Below are positions 1 through 8,082 of a DNA stretch of 64,000 nucleotides, one piece after another (position 1 is the first letter of the stretch; the number at the start of each line of letters is the position of its first letter). The notes under the pieces are model-generated. The model ran no database searches. It worked only from the letters and a program-made list of their open reading frames with translations, and was not told the DNA's origin. Location: contig JAJYDJ010000002.1 in NCBI GenBank assembly GCA_021777565.1, positions 199,414 to 263,413 on the forward strand, in the 5' to 3' direction. The position numbers and the translations under genes are program-made. Origin of the DNA: a bacterium (GTDB lineage: Bacteria; Patescibacteria; Microgenomatia; Levybacterales; UBA12049).

Positions 1-306
1 GCTCCACAAAAAAGAGGAGTAGTCACTCTGGTAAAGACAATGACACCTAAAAAACCAAACTCTGCGCTTCGAAAGGTTGCTAAAGTGCGTCTTTCCAACC
101 GTATGGAAATCACTGCCTATATTCAAGGTGTTGGACACAGTTTGGCAGAACACGGTATCGTTTTGGTCCGTGGAGGTCGTGTAAAAGACTTGCCAGGTGT
201 TAAGTATCATATCGTCCGTGGTAAGTTTGATTTACAAGGAGTTCAAAATAGAAAAACTTCCCGAAGTGTATATGGAACCAAGCGCCCGGCTCCGGCTAAG
301 GCATAA
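1..306 (+). CDS. rpsL: Small ribosomal subunit protein uS12, 5' partial
   Basis: The reading frame is open from base 1 and ends at TAA 304-306, so the N-terminus lies outside the window. The visible part begins at the conserved PQKRG segment and contains TPKKPNSALRK and RGGRVKDLPGVKYH, the two loops around the decoding centre that hold the lysines linked to streptomycin response in the family. uS12 sits at the subunit interface and monitors codon-anticodon pairing. It is followed 8 nt later by rpsG, the normal str-operon order. The in-frame ATG at 40 is an internal methionine, not the start. Confidence 0.97.
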   Translation, partial: APQKRGVVTLVKTMTPKKPNSALRKVAKVRLSNRMEITAYIQGVGHSLAEHGIVLVRGGRVKDLPGVKYHIVRGKFDLQGVQNRKTSRSVYGTKRPAPAKA

Positions 307-314
307 ATAAACCT

Positions 315-788
315 ATGAGACATAAAAAAGCACCAAAAAGAATTATTAATCCAGATCCAATTTATGCAAGTGTATTGGTCTCTCAATTGACCAATCGCAT
401 CATGAAGGATGGGAAAAAGACAACCGCTGAAAAGCATGTCTATGCTCTTATGGATGCCTTGAAAGAAAAAGGTATGGATCCGATTGCTACCCTGGATAAG
501 GCAATCCTGACCATTTCACCAAAAGTTGAGCTGAAAGCACGACGTGTTGGTGGTGCCAACTATCAAGTGCCAATTGATGTTCGTCCAGATCGTCGTGTCA
601 GTCTTGGGCTTCGTTGGTTAGTAGATGCAGCCAGATCACGATCAAATAAAGAATATCATTTTTTCTGGCAAAAACTTCTGGCTGAGATTACTGACGCGCT
701 TAATGAGCAAGGTGCCGCAATTACCAAGCGCAATAATACCCTCAAGCAGGCAGAGGCTAACAAAGCATTTGCACACTTCAGATTCTAG
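315..788 (+). CDS. rpsG: Small ribosomal subunit protein uS7
   Basis: A 157-residue protein of normal uS7 length, starting MRHKKAPKR and carrying the conserved GGANYQVP and RRVSLGLRWL segments. uS7 nucleates assembly of the 30S head and contacts the E-site tRNA. It follows rpsL directly, so the two are co-transcribed. fusA, normally next, has been displaced to 2908 by three inserted genes. The C-terminus ends AFAHFRF, typical of the family. Confidence 0.98.
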   Translation: MRHKKAPKRIINPDPIYASVLVSQLTNRIMKDGKKTTAEKHVYALMDALKEKGMDPIATLDKAILTISPKVELKARRVGGANYQVPIDVRPDRRVSLGLRWLVDAARSRSNKEYHFFWQKLLAEITDALNEQGAAITKRNNTLKQAEANKAFAHFRF

Positions 789-794
789 TCTTGC

Positions 795-800
795 TATACT
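795..800 (+). promoter_or_regulatory. -10 box of leaderless promoter for the HAD gene at 807
   Basis: TATACT preceded by TGC (extended -10), ending 6 nt before ATG 807, which puts the predicted +1 on the A of the start codon. No TTGACA is seen upstream. It lies just after the rpsG stop. Confidence 0.7.
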
Positions 801-806
801 AGATAC

Positions 807-1442
807 ATGCTTTCTACAATTCTTTTCGATTTTGATGGTACCATCGCCGATACCTTTGAGCCAGCTATAGATATTTTGTATGACATGGCGGATAAATATC
901 ATTATCCAAAGGTTGATAAGGAAGAGATTACCAAGATGCGCTCCTTGTCCATGAAAGAGGTGTGTGACCAGCTGCATGTGCCATTGTGGAGGTTGCCATT
1001 TATCGCGGCAGAGCTTCAGGGACGGCTCTATGCCCACATGGAGCAAATACCTGCGTTTAAGGGCATGCCAGAGGCCTTAGAAAGGCTCAAGGGAATGGGG
1101 TACCGTTTGGGAATTGTCAGTTCCAACAATCAGCAAAATATCCAGCGGTTTCTCAAAGCACAGCATATTGATGTCTTTGATGCCATTTATAGTGAAACAA
1201 GTATTTTTGGTAAAGCACGAGTTATCAGGGGATTTTTACAAAAATATCATGTGCAAAAGGATCATGTCGTCTATGTTGGTGATGAGATGCGAGACATAGA
1301 AGCTGCCAAACAAGTTGGTGTCCCAATGATTGCCGTAACATGGGGCCTTAATCTCAAGACTTCTTTGGAGAAGTTGCACCCAGAGTTTATCGCTGACTCG
1401 CCTAAAGAACTCATTGATGTTATCAAATCCTACAATACCTAA
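807..1442 (+). CDS. HAD-superfamily phosphatase (phosphoglycolate phosphatase-like)
   Basis: A 211-residue HAD subfamily I hydrolase. Visible motifs: DFDGT at residues 8-12 (nucleophile D8, general acid D10), SSN at 105-107, Lys136 and GDEMRD at 158-163 (metal-binding acidic residues), with an alpha-helical cap between motifs I and II. This layout fits Gph/PpaX-like phosphatases acting on small phosphorylated metabolites; the substrate cannot be read from sequence. It is inserted between rpsG and fusA and has its own promoter. ATG 807 is supported because it falls exactly where leaderless transcription would start. Confidence 0.88.
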   Translation: MLSTILFDFDGTIADTFEPAIDILYDMADKYHYPKVDKEEITKMRSLSMKEVCDQLHVPLWRLPFIAAELQGRLYAHMEQIPAFKGMPEALERLKGMGYRLGIVSSNNQQNIQRFLKAQHIDVFDAIYSETSIFGKARVIRGFLQKYHVQKDHVVYVGDEMRDIEAAKQVGVPMIAVTWGLNLKTSLEKLHPEFIADSPKELIDVIKSYNT

Positions 1443-1450
1443 CGATTTGC

Positions 1451-1456
1451 TATACT
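1451..1456 (+). promoter_or_regulatory. -10 box of leaderless promoter for the metallo-hydrolase at 1463
   Basis: TTGCTATACT is the same extended -10 as at the preceding gene. The hexamer ends 6 nt before ATG 1463, so +1 coincides with the start codon. This decides against the upstream in-frame GTG at 1457, which lies inside the promoter. Confidence 0.7.
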
Positions 1457-1462
1457 GTGTAT

Positions 1463-2104
1463 ATGCAGACACTTCGTTGGCTTGGCCATGCTTCATTTCT
1501 CATAGATGAAAAATATTATATCGACCCATTTGAACTCCCTGAAGGTGATCTTCCAAAGGCTGACATTATTTTTATCACTCATCCCCATCATGACCATTTT
1601 TCCCCCGCTGATATTGAGCGTGTTATAACACCTCAGACACTTATTGTCGCGCCGCAGGAGTGTCTGGAGACACTGCCGTATCCTGATGCACAAAAACAGA
1701 TTGTAACGCCTCTACTTACAGGGAAAGCTCGCGACATAGATTTTATGACACTTCCTGCATACAATATGCATCCAGAAAAGCTGCAATTTCATCCAAAAGA
1801 AAAAGGATGGGTAGGATTTGTATTAGATATTGGTGGTAAACGAATTTATCACGCCGGGGATACCGATTTGATCCCAGAGATGTCTTCTCTCACCGATAAG
1901 CATGTTGATCTCGCATTATTGCCAATGGGCGGGATCTACACCATGGAAGTTGAAGAAGCAGCTCAGGCAGCCAACACAATTCAGGCCAAAACGACATCAC
2001 CAATGCATTATAAAAGGCTTTTACAGGAGACGTCTCAAGATGCAGAAGCAAAATTCCAATCATTGGTGCATCTTTCTCAGGTTCAAATTTTGCAAGAAAA
2101 GTAA
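1463..2104 (+). CDS. Metallo-beta-lactamase-fold hydrolase (UlaG-like)
   Basis: A 213-residue protein with the metal-binding motif THPHHDH at residues 39-45, a later YHAGDT segment and a C-terminal histidine region (PMHYKR). This places it in the UlaG/YtnP-like MBL-fold hydrolases, which are metal-dependent and cytoplasmic. Substrates in the family are diverse (lactones, phosphodiesters), so no specific reaction is assigned. It converges with the cyclophilin gene, whose stop codon abuts this one with no intergenic space. Confidence 0.88.
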   Translation: MQTLRWLGHASFLIDEKYYIDPFELPEGDLPKADIIFITHPHHDHFSPADIERVITPQTLIVAPQECLETLPYPDAQKQIVTPLLTGKARDIDFMTLPAYNMHPEKLQFHPKEKGWVGFVLDIGGKRIYHAGDTDLIPEMSSLTDKHVDLALLPMGGIYTMEVEEAAQAANTIQAKTTSPMHYKRLLQETSQDAEAKFQSLVHLSQVQILQEK

Positions 2105-2848
2105 TTATTCTACCGTTATAGAAAGCATCTTATCTCCGACTTGAAGTTTATGCACGACATCCATCCCAGAGATCACGCGGGCAAAAATAGTGTAGTTATG
2201 AGGAAGAGATGGATTATCAGCCAGCATGATAAAAAATTGTGAACCATTGGTGTTTGGTCCACGATTGGCCATTGCTACTATCCCTTCTCGATAGCCAGCT
2301 TTATAACTGTCAGTGTTAGGATTGAGTTCATCTTCAAAGGTTGGACCGTAAATTGAAACCCCCCCAGTGCCATTGCCATTCGGGTCTCCACCTTGGACGA
2401 CAAAACCTGGTTCTACTCGGTGAAACGTGAGTCCATCATAGTAATGATATCTGGCAAGCGTTTCAAAGTTTGTAACTGTTTTTGGTGCGTCTGAGTTGAA
2501 AAATTGCAACCTGATGGTACCTTTGGTAGTTGTAATAGTGGCGGTTGTTGCAAGAGATATCCAATTGTTTTTATCAGCCCAAGGAGCCCCTGATGGACTT
2601 GCAACATTTTGTGAATCTGGCATAGGTGATGGGGTGAGTATAGCAGATGACTGCTGGTCTTGTGCTTGCGCCTGAATCTGGGGTTGAGTCTGTGTTTGCG
2701 CCTGAGTTTGAGCCTGAGATTGCGCCTGTGCAAAGGCCGGGGTAGGTGTTTCTTGTGATGGTAGGGGGGAAGATTTGGGCGTAATAAAGAAATTTTCTGC
2801 TGCGAAGAAAATACCAGCAGCAATCACGATTAGAAAGACATATTTCAT
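2105..2848 (-). CDS. Membrane-anchored cyclophilin-type peptidyl-prolyl isomerase
   Basis: A 247-residue protein. Residues 3-17 form a short hydrophobic anchor (YVFLIVIAAGIFFAA), followed by a low-complexity Gln/Ala/Thr/Pro linker to about residue 85. A cyclophilin domain then has recognisable FHRVEPGFVVQGGDP, GIVAMANRGPNTNGSQFFI and FARVISGMDVV segments. The QGGD, NGSQFFI and FARV strings are active-site elements of the family. It should fold or isomerise proline bonds on the outer face of the membrane. The start ATG is supported by a -10 box 5 nt upstream. Confidence 0.92.
   Translation of the reverse strand: MKYVFLIVIAAGIFFAAENFFITPKSSPLPSQETPTPAFAQAQSQAQTQAQTQTQPQIQAQAQDQQSSAILTPSPMPDSQNVASPSGAPWADKNNWISLATTATITTTKGTIRLQFFNSDAPKTVTNFETLARYHYYDGLTFHRVEPGFVVQGGDPNGNGTGGVSIYGPTFEDELNPNTDSYKAGYREGIVAMANRGPNTNGSQFFIMLADNPSLPHNYTIFARVISGMDVVHKLQVGDKMLSITVE
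2642..2745 (-). repeat. Low-complexity Q/A/T-rich coding repeat in the cyclophilin linker
   Basis: Degenerate tandem copies of a 6-nt GCCCAG/ACTCAG-like unit on the minus strand encode alternating Gln-Ala and Gln-Thr dipeptides. Such a tract is prone to slippage and its length may vary between strains. Confidence 0.7.
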
Positions 2849-2853
2849 ACGTG

Positions 2854-2859
2854 ATTGTA
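2854..2859 (-). promoter_or_regulatory. -10 box of near-leaderless promoter for the cyclophilin gene
   Basis: On the minus strand TACAAT ends 5 nt before ATG 2848. A second, overlapping candidate TAGAAT lies just upstream. Predicted +1 is at 2847-2848. Confidence 0.55.
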
Positions 2860-2885
2860 TTCTAGTACATTTTAAAAAAATATGG

Positions 2886-2891
2886 TAGAAT
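2886..2891 (+). promoter_or_regulatory. Extended -10 promoter of fusA
   Basis: TGGTAGAAT (TGn plus TAGAAT) predicts +1 near 2898, leaving a leader of about 10 nt with no Shine-Dalgarno sequence before ATG 2908. Confidence 0.6.
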
Positions 2892-2907
2892 ATCCTTACA
2901 CATTTTT

Positions 2908-5052
2908 ATGGCCGATACAGCACCACGTAAACAAGACCTCGCAAAAATTCGCAATATTGGTATTATTGCGCATATTGACGCAGGGAAAACAACCACAACT
3001 GAAAGAATTCTTTACTACACAGGGCGCACTTACAAAATTGGTGATATTGACGAAGGAAATACCCAAATGGACTGGATGGAACAGGAAAAAGAGCGCGGTA
3101 TTACTATCGTTTCTGCTGCTACCACCACATTCTGGACTCATAGTGATGACAAGGCTGCTGGTAAAGATGAAACATATCGCTTCAATATTATTGATACTCC
3201 AGGGCACGTAGACTTTACTGCAGAAGTAGAACGATCACTTCGTGTGCTTGATGGAGGCATTACTGTTCTTGATGCAGAAGAAGGCGTACAGGCGCAAAGT
3301 GAAACCGTATGGCGCCAGGCCGATAAATATAAGGTTCCACGTCTGTGTTTTGTGAATAAAATGGACAAGTTGGGTGCAAATTTCTTGGCTACTGTTGACA
3401 GTGTTGTTGAGAAGCTTGGTGCCAATCCTGCAATCATGGTGTTGCCAATTGGTGCAGAGAATACCTACACAGGAAATGTTGATCTGTTAACCCGTAAATC
3501 ATATCTCTGGCTGCATGCTGATGAAACCGGTGCCAAATATGAAGTTCGTGATGAAGTACCAGAAGAGATGAAAGAAGAAGTTGAAAAGTATCGTGCAAAG
3601 TTGATTGAACAAATTTGTGAAACTGATGATGTGCTTCTAGAAAAATTCTTTGCAGGCGAAGAACCATCTTTGCCAGAACTGAAGGCAGCACTTCGTAAAG
3701 CAGTTATCGGATATAAGTTGGTTCCAATGTTTGCTGGTGCAAGTCTTCGCCACAAGGGAGTACAACCAGTGCTTGATGCTGTTATTGATTATCTTCCATC
3801 TCCAGTTGATTTGGACCACGTAAAAGGTGAAAATCCAAAGACAGGTGAGGCAGAAGAGAGACATCTTACTACTGAAGAACCACTCTGCGGATTAGCATTC
3901 AAAATCCAAGTTGATCCACACGTTGGTAAATTGACATACTTCCGTGTGTACTCTGGTAAAGTAACCGCAGGCTCATACATTTACAACAGTACCAAGGGAG
4001 TAACTGAGCGTATTGGTCGTATTCTTCTCATGCATGCCAACGATCGTGAAGAAATTAAAGAAGCATTTGCAGGGGAAATCGTCGCATTGGTTGGTCTCAA
4101 AGACACGGTAACAGGAGATACTCTTTGTGATGATAAATCACCAATTGTACTCGAGAAAATTACCTTCCCAGAACCAGTCATCTCTCTTGCTATTGAGCCA
4201 AAGACCAAGACAGACCAGGAAAGACTTGGTATGGCACTTAAGCGTTTGACAGAAGAAGATCCAACATTCCAGGTCAAGACCAACCATGAAACCAACCAAA
4301 CCATTATTTCCGGTATTGGAGAATTACAACTTGAAGTTATGGTAGATCGTATGAAGCGTGAATTTAACGTGTTGGCCAACGTCGGTGCCCCACAGGTAGC
4401 GTACAAAGAAACCATCAAGCGTCTTGCTGAAGGTGAAGGAAAATATATCCGCCAGTCAGGTGGTAAAGGTCAGTACGGTCACTGCTGGTTGAGGATTGAA
4501 CCCCAGCCACGTGGTGAAGGATTCAAATTCGTCAACGCTATTAAAGGTGGCGCAATCCCTGCTGAATTCGTCTCATCCATTGAAAAAGGTGTCAAGGAGT
4601 CAGTAGAAAATGGTGTATTCTTAGGTTATCCAGTAGTAGACGTAAAAGTTACTGTCTATGATGGATCATTCCACGAAGTTGATTCATCTGATATGGCATT
4701 TAAGATTGCTGCATCCATGGCTTTCCAGGCAGCAACGAAAAAAGCAGATATCACGCTTCTTGAGCCTATCATGAAGGTGGAAGTCACCACGCCAAAAGAA
4801 TATATGGGTGATATTATTGGTGATCTTTCTAGTAAGCGTGCACAAATCATGGGTACACAAGATAGATCAAACGCAACTATTATTCTGGCTCAAGTGCCTC
4901 TTGCTGAACTTTCAGGGTATGCCACAGCATTGCGCTCAATGTCAAAAGGTCGTGCCAGTTACTATATGGAAGCAAGTCACTACGACGAAGTGCCATCTAA
5001 CATCATCGCGCAAATGCAATCTAAGTCAACCTTCACAGGACGTGTTGAGTAA
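2908..5052 (+). CDS. fusA: Elongation factor G
   Basis: A 714-residue translocase GTPase of standard length. G1 is AHIDAGKT at residues 21-28, the switch I region has ERGITI, G3 is DTPGH and G4 is NKMD. Domains II-V follow, with the domain IV loop GKGQYGHCW and the C-terminal EYMGDIIGDLSSKR segment. It drives mRNA-tRNA translocation and ribosome recycling. It keeps its relative place between rpsG and tuf but has its own promoter and is separated from both by unrelated genes. TAA is followed 3 nt later by a hypothetical gene. Confidence 0.99.
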   Translation: MADTAPRKQDLAKIRNIGIIAHIDAGKTTTTERILYYTGRTYKIGDIDEGNTQMDWMEQEKERGITIVSAATTTFWTHSDDKAAGKDETYRFNIIDTPGHVDFTAEVERSLRVLDGGITVLDAEEGVQAQSETVWRQADKYKVPRLCFVNKMDKLGANFLATVDSVVEKLGANPAIMVLPIGAENTYTGNVDLLTRKSYLWLHADETGAKYEVRDEVPEEMKEEVEKYRAKLIEQICETDDVLLEKFFAGEEPSLPELKAALRKAVIGYKLVPMFAGASLRHKGVQPVLDAVIDYLPSPVDLDHVKGENPKTGEAEERHLTTEEPLCGLAFKIQVDPHVGKLTYFRVYSGKVTAGSYIYNSTKGVTERIGRILLMHANDREEIKEAFAGEIVALVGLKDTVTGDTLCDDKSPIVLEKITFPEPVISLAIEPKTKTDQERLGMALKRLTEEDPTFQVKTNHETNQTIISGIGELQLEVMVDRMKREFNVLANVGAPQVAYKETIKRLAEGEGKYIRQSGGKGQYGHCWLRIEPQPRGEGFKFVNAIKGGAIPAEFVSSIEKGVKESVENGVFLGYPVVDVKVTVYDGSFHEVDSSDMAFKIAASMAFQAATKKADITLLEPIMKVEVTTPKEYMGDIIGDLSSKRAQIMGTQDRSNATIILAQVPLAELSGYATALRSMSKGRASYYMEASHYDEVPSNIIAQMQSKSTFTGRVE

Positions 5053-5055
5053 TAT

Positions 5056-5502
5056 ATGACAGTAGAGGATGCAACTTCTTCTACTTCCGCTTCTGAATCT
5101 GTTTCTATCCAATTTTCAGGACCACGAGAAAGTGATTTCCCACAGGTGAGAGCTGTTAGGCAGGTTCTTGATCTAAGGCCTGATCCTGATCAGGAGGCTA
5201 ATGCAGGTTCATTCTGGGGGAAAAATGAAAGACCAGATGCTCCTTCACTCACAACAACGACAGATGGTACAGAGGGAAGAAGACATATGCGTGTTGATGT
5301 TCCCATATCAGTGCTGCCGGTTGCCTTCTCTGTTGGTCAGCAATTGTATATCGTTCATGAAAGAAGTGTGCATACAGTGATAGTTGATAGTACACGACGC
5401 TATGTCTCTCAAAGGAGTACGAGCCACGAAGGAATGACATCTCTACAAGTAGATCCCTTTGACGATACTCGTGATGTTGAAGTAAATATCAGCCGTCGCT
5501 GA
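5056..5502 (+). CDS. Hypothetical protein co-transcribed with fusA
   Basis: A 148-residue protein starting 3 nt after the fusA stop, so probably expressed by read-through from fusA. The first 75 residues are rich in Ser, Thr, Asp and Pro and look disordered. The C-terminal half (about 76-148) has alternating hydrophobic strands (VPISVLPVAFSVGQQLYIVHE, HTVIVDSTRRYVS) suggesting a small beta-rich domain. There is no signal peptide, membrane segment or recognised motif. I do not recognise the family. It is bounded downstream by a new TTGACA promoter. Confidence 0.6.
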   Translation: MTVEDATSSTSASESVSIQFSGPRESDFPQVRAVRQVLDLRPDPDQEANAGSFWGKNERPDAPSLTTTTDGTEGRRHMRVDVPISVLPVAFSVGQQLYIVHERSVHTVIVDSTRRYVSQRSTSHEGMTSLQVDPFDDTRDVEVNISRR

Positions 5503-5514
5503 TCATCTTTCATT

Positions 5515-5543
5515 TTGACAACATCTCATATTTCTACTATCGT
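5515..5543 (+). promoter_or_regulatory. -35/-10 promoter of the gene at 5568
   Basis: TTGACA (5515-5520), a 17-nt spacer and TATCGT (5538-5543). Predicted +1 is near 5550, immediately before the Shine-Dalgarno sequence. Unlike most units here it has a canonical -35 and a leader. Confidence 0.5.
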
Positions 5544-5551
5544 AAGTAGTG

Positions 5552-5563
5552 AAAGGAGGTGAT
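5552..5563 (+). promoter_or_regulatory. Strong Shine-Dalgarno deciding an unusual start
   Basis: AAAGGAGGTGAT is complementary to the canonical 16S 3' end over 12 nt. Eight nt after AGGAGG lies an ATT codon (5568). GTG 5559 lies inside the Shine-Dalgarno itself and ATG 5586 is 26 nt away, so neither is well placed. Confidence 0.6.
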
Positions 5564-5567
5564 TTAT

Positions 5568-5960
5568 ATTTCAAACAAATTAGTAATGGTCGCGATTGTG
5601 GCACTCGCTCTTGGCCTTGGATTATATACAGGCTATCGGTTCGAGAAAAGAAAACTTGATACGATTGTTGGTGCGAGAGACATGATGTACACCAAACAAC
5701 TCCATGAGCTACAAGGTTCAAATGACCAGCTTTCTATCTCATCAATGCTGGGGAAAGATCACTATATTGTCCAAAATGGAAAGGTTTTATTCGTAACGCA
5801 AGCAACAACTGAAGTGAAAAAAGATGTTGTCTTGGACAATCAAAGTACATTGACCACGGACGGAGTATTTACTCCTAAAAATGGATCAAAGCAAACCTTG
5901 AGTAATGGTGCACTCATTTGGCCAGATGGTACCGTTTGGGTACATGGGAAAAGTTGGTAG
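5568..5960 (+). CDS. Membrane-anchored hypothetical protein, possible ATT start
   Basis: About 130 residues. An N-terminal hydrophobic segment (VMVAIVALALGLGLYTGY) is followed by basic residues, a short helical stretch and a C-terminal repeat-like beta region (QNGKVLFV, LTTDGVFTPKNGSKQTLSNG, WPDGTVWV). That region resembles DUF6799-type domains built of NGK/DGT turns; this match is from memory and tentative. The protein probably has an extracytoplasmic C-terminus. The start is chosen from the Shine-Dalgarno spacing and would be a rare ATT; ATG 5586 is the conservative alternative and would remove six residues. Confidence 0.55.
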   Translation: MSNKLVMVAIVALALGLGLYTGYRFEKRKLDTIVGARDMMYTKQLHELQGSNDQLSISSMLGKDHYIVQNGKVLFVTQATTEVKKDVVLDNQSTLTTDGVFTPKNGSKQTLSNGALIWPDGTVWVHGKSW

Positions 5961-6025
5961 TAGATAACACATGGTGTCGTTTCATCCATAATACATGGAG
6001 AGGTATTTTTTTGTGGTCAAATTGG

Positions 6026-7051
6026 TCAGTATGTTCTTTTGAGGTTGTAGGCGAGTAACTCTTCAAGTATGTTTGCATGGGTGAGTAGCGTGAGGTTCTT
6101 TTGTATCTCTTCTGCATGCATTGCCTCATCTTTCATCTGTTTTAGGATCTGTTCTTGTATATCATATCTCTGAAAAAGCTGCATAAGTGCGTCCAGTTGT
6201 TCCCTTGTAGCACCTTCATTTGCAAATACTGTATCAAACATGTTTTTCTCCTCAGGAGATATTTTCTCAAGAAGAGAAAGTACGTGAAATGTATATTTCC
6301 CTTCCCGGATATCTGAACCGACTGGTTTCCCAATTTCTTCTTCATTGCCAAAAAGCCCAATCGTGTCGTCTTGTAGTTGAAATATGGTACCAAGGTGCTC
6401 ACCGAAGGCAGCGAGTTGGTTTTGTATCTGGTCAGGGAGTTGAGCACAGAGCGCCCCAATCATGAAAGGGAGTGAGAAGGTGTAACGAGCTGTTTTGGTG
6501 CGATAAGTTTGCAAAACAGTCTCTTTGGTTGGCTTGCCTCCTGGTACATACACATCCTGCATTTGACCAAGAGCGACATTGGCAAGCTCTTGAGAAAAAA
6601 GACTAATGACTTTTTGCTTGATCGTATCGCTTACATTCGCTTCTGAAACGAGTCTATATGAGAGAAAGATCCCAATGTCTGCGACATAAAAGGCCATAGA
6701 TTCGGCGGTATGAGGATTGGGGGTTTGTGTCATAAATTGTGCCTGCATACTTGGTTTGCCACGTCTAAGCATATCCTGATCAGTAACGTCATCCTGAATA
6801 AGAAGACTCGCATGAAAGAGTTCCATCGCTGCAGCAATAGGGAGTATATTGGCGGGATTGAAAGATGGATCTTCAGAGGCGATGAGCAGAATACTGTTGC
6901 CTCTCACCGCTTTCCCACTTTGGCAGAACGAAATAAGTTTAGTGAATGCGTCCTCTCCCCAGACAAAATCTTTGTGCAGCTCTTTTTGTGCCTCCAAGAA
7001 GGTCTTAAGGGTCTCTCGAATATCTTTGGTATAGGTAAAAAAATGGTCCAT
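6026..7051 (-). CDS. Polyprenyl diphosphate synthase (trans-isoprenyl transferase)
   Basis: A 341-residue enzyme. The first Asp-rich motif DDVTDQD is at residues 87-93, followed by RRGKP. The second motif reads QLQDDTIG at about 226-232, keeping the first two Asp while the usual last Asp is Gly. A lysine motif (DIREGKYTF) follows near 248-255. It should condense isopentenyl diphosphate with allylic primers to make C15-C40 chains for lipid carriers. It starts 1 nt after the stop of the upstream methyltransferase gene, so the two form an operon. It ends in TGA, confirming TGA as a stop here. Confidence 0.9.
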   Translation of the reverse strand: MDHFFTYTKDIRETLKTFLEAQKELHKDFVWGEDAFTKLISFCQSGKAVRGNSILLIASEDPSFNPANILPIAAAMELFHASLLIQDDVTDQDMLRRGKPSMQAQFMTQTPNPHTAESMAFYVADIGIFLSYRLVSEANVSDTIKQKVISLFSQELANVALGQMQDVYVPGGKPTKETVLQTYRTKTARYTFSLPFMIGALCAQLPDQIQNQLAAFGEHLGTIFQLQDDTIGLFGNEEEIGKPVGSDIREGKYTFHVLSLLEKISPEEKNMFDTVFANEGATREQLDALMQLFQRYDIQEQILKQMKDEAMHAEEIQKNLTLLTHANILEELLAYNLKRTY

Positions 7052-7052
7052 A

Positions 7053-7931
7053 TTAATGTTGCCACGATAAATATTGTCCAGTTGAGAGAAGTCTTCCTCC
7101 TACTGATTCTTTCAGTGCAAGCTCCCCAATCTTGAGGTTCCCACCAAGGTTCGGGAAGTAATCCATAAAAACATTCTCAAGCATAATACTTGATGAGGAG
7201 ATGGCATACGCATTTACGATAATAAAGAGTGGTGTATCAGAAAGTACTTTGCTAGAAAGCTCCATTAACTCTGGGAAAAAATCATTAAATTTCCAGATAT
7301 TTCCCTGTGGCCCATGTCCAAAAACTGGGGGATCCATGATAATACCGTCATACTTTACTCCACGTTTAACCTCTCGTTGTAAAAACTTTACACAGTCGTC
7401 CAATATCCATCGAATTGGTTTATCGTCCAAATGAGAAAGATGTTGATTCTCTCGTGCCCAGGCGATCGCAGGTTTACTTGCATCCACATGAGTGACGCTG
7501 GCCCCTGACTGAGCCGCGATAAGACTTGCTGCTCCTGTGTAGGCAAAAAGATTAAGAATCCGTGGACTTTTGCCTTGTTTGGCTGAGTCCGTGACAGCAG
7601 ATTCAATACTGTCCCACTGGATATGTTGTTCTGGGAACACGCCGGTGTGTTTAAATGGGCTCAATTTCATCTGAAGGGTGATATTCTTATACGTAATTGG
7701 CCATTGCTGACTCATGAGCGGATTTTCCTTTACCCATTGACCTTTGTCTGCAGTTGTTCTTTGAAAGATGGCATCAGCCTTCTGCCAAAGACTCTCGGGT
7801 GCTTTTTTCTTCCAGATAACTTGTGGATCAGGTCTTTGAAGGGTATATTTGCCAAACTTTTCTAACCGATATCCATCGCCACTATCAATAAGTTCGTACT
7901 GATCCCAGCCATTTGTCTGTAAAACGTCCAT
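7053..7931 (-). CDS. SAM-dependent methyltransferase (RlmI/RlmK C-terminal-like)
   Basis: A 292-residue class I methyltransferase. The SAM-binding strand ILNLFAYTGAASLIAAQSGA and the catalytic-site segment IIMDPPVFGHGP match the RlmI/YccW-type 23S rRNA cytosine methyltransferase core; the N-terminal PUA domain of RlmI is not evident. It probably methylates rRNA, position unknown. The start at 7931 rather than the longer frame to 7988 is chosen because a TGCTATAAT promoter ends 6 nt upstream of this ATG. It is first gene of a two-gene operon with the polyprenyl synthase. Confidence 0.85.
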   Translation of the reverse strand: MDVLQTNGWDQYELIDSGDGYRLEKFGKYTLQRPDPQVIWKKKAPESLWQKADAIFQRTTADKGQWVKENPLMSQQWPITYKNITLQMKLSPFKHTGVFPEQHIQWDSIESAVTDSAKQGKSPRILNLFAYTGAASLIAAQSGASVTHVDASKPAIAWARENQHLSHLDDKPIRWILDDCVKFLQREVKRGVKYDGIIMDPPVFGHGPQGNIWKFNDFFPELMELSSKVLSDTPLFIIVNAYAISSSSIMLENVFMDYFPNLGGNLKIGELALKESVGGRLLSTGQYLSWQH

Positions 7932-7937
7932 AAGAGT

Positions 7938-7943
7938 ATTATA
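7938..7943 (-). promoter_or_regulatory. -10 box of leaderless promoter for the methyltransferase at 7931
   Basis: On the minus strand TGCTATAAT, hexamer ending 6 nt before ATG 7931; +1 predicted on the start codon. Confidence 0.7.
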
Positions 7944-8014
7944 GCAGGTAGGCATAGGATGTGTATCAAAGTATATCAAAATGCACAAATTTGCACTTTG
8001 CTTGCTAAAAAGTG

Positions 8015-8043
8015 TTGACGAAAGAAAAAATATTTTGTATCAT
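8015..8043 (+). promoter_or_regulatory. tuf promoter (-35/-10)
   Basis: TTGACG (8015-8020), 17-nt spacer, TATCAT (8038-8043). Predicted +1 is near 8050, giving a 33-nt leader. It is one of the few consensus-spaced sigma70-like promoters in the window, fitting a highly expressed gene. Confidence 0.65.
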
Positions 8044-8082
8044 ACATTCAGTCTCAATTTTCTCGGGACTTTTTTAAAGCAT

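Noticed and set aside
2642..2745. Repeat tract as a mobile element or CRISPR
   Set aside because: It is in-frame coding low complexity (Gln/Ala/Thr) inside the cyclophilin linker.
7981..8082. N-terminal extension of EF-Tu by 34 residues
   Set aside because: It would include the promoter and leader; EF-Tu homology begins at ATG 8083.
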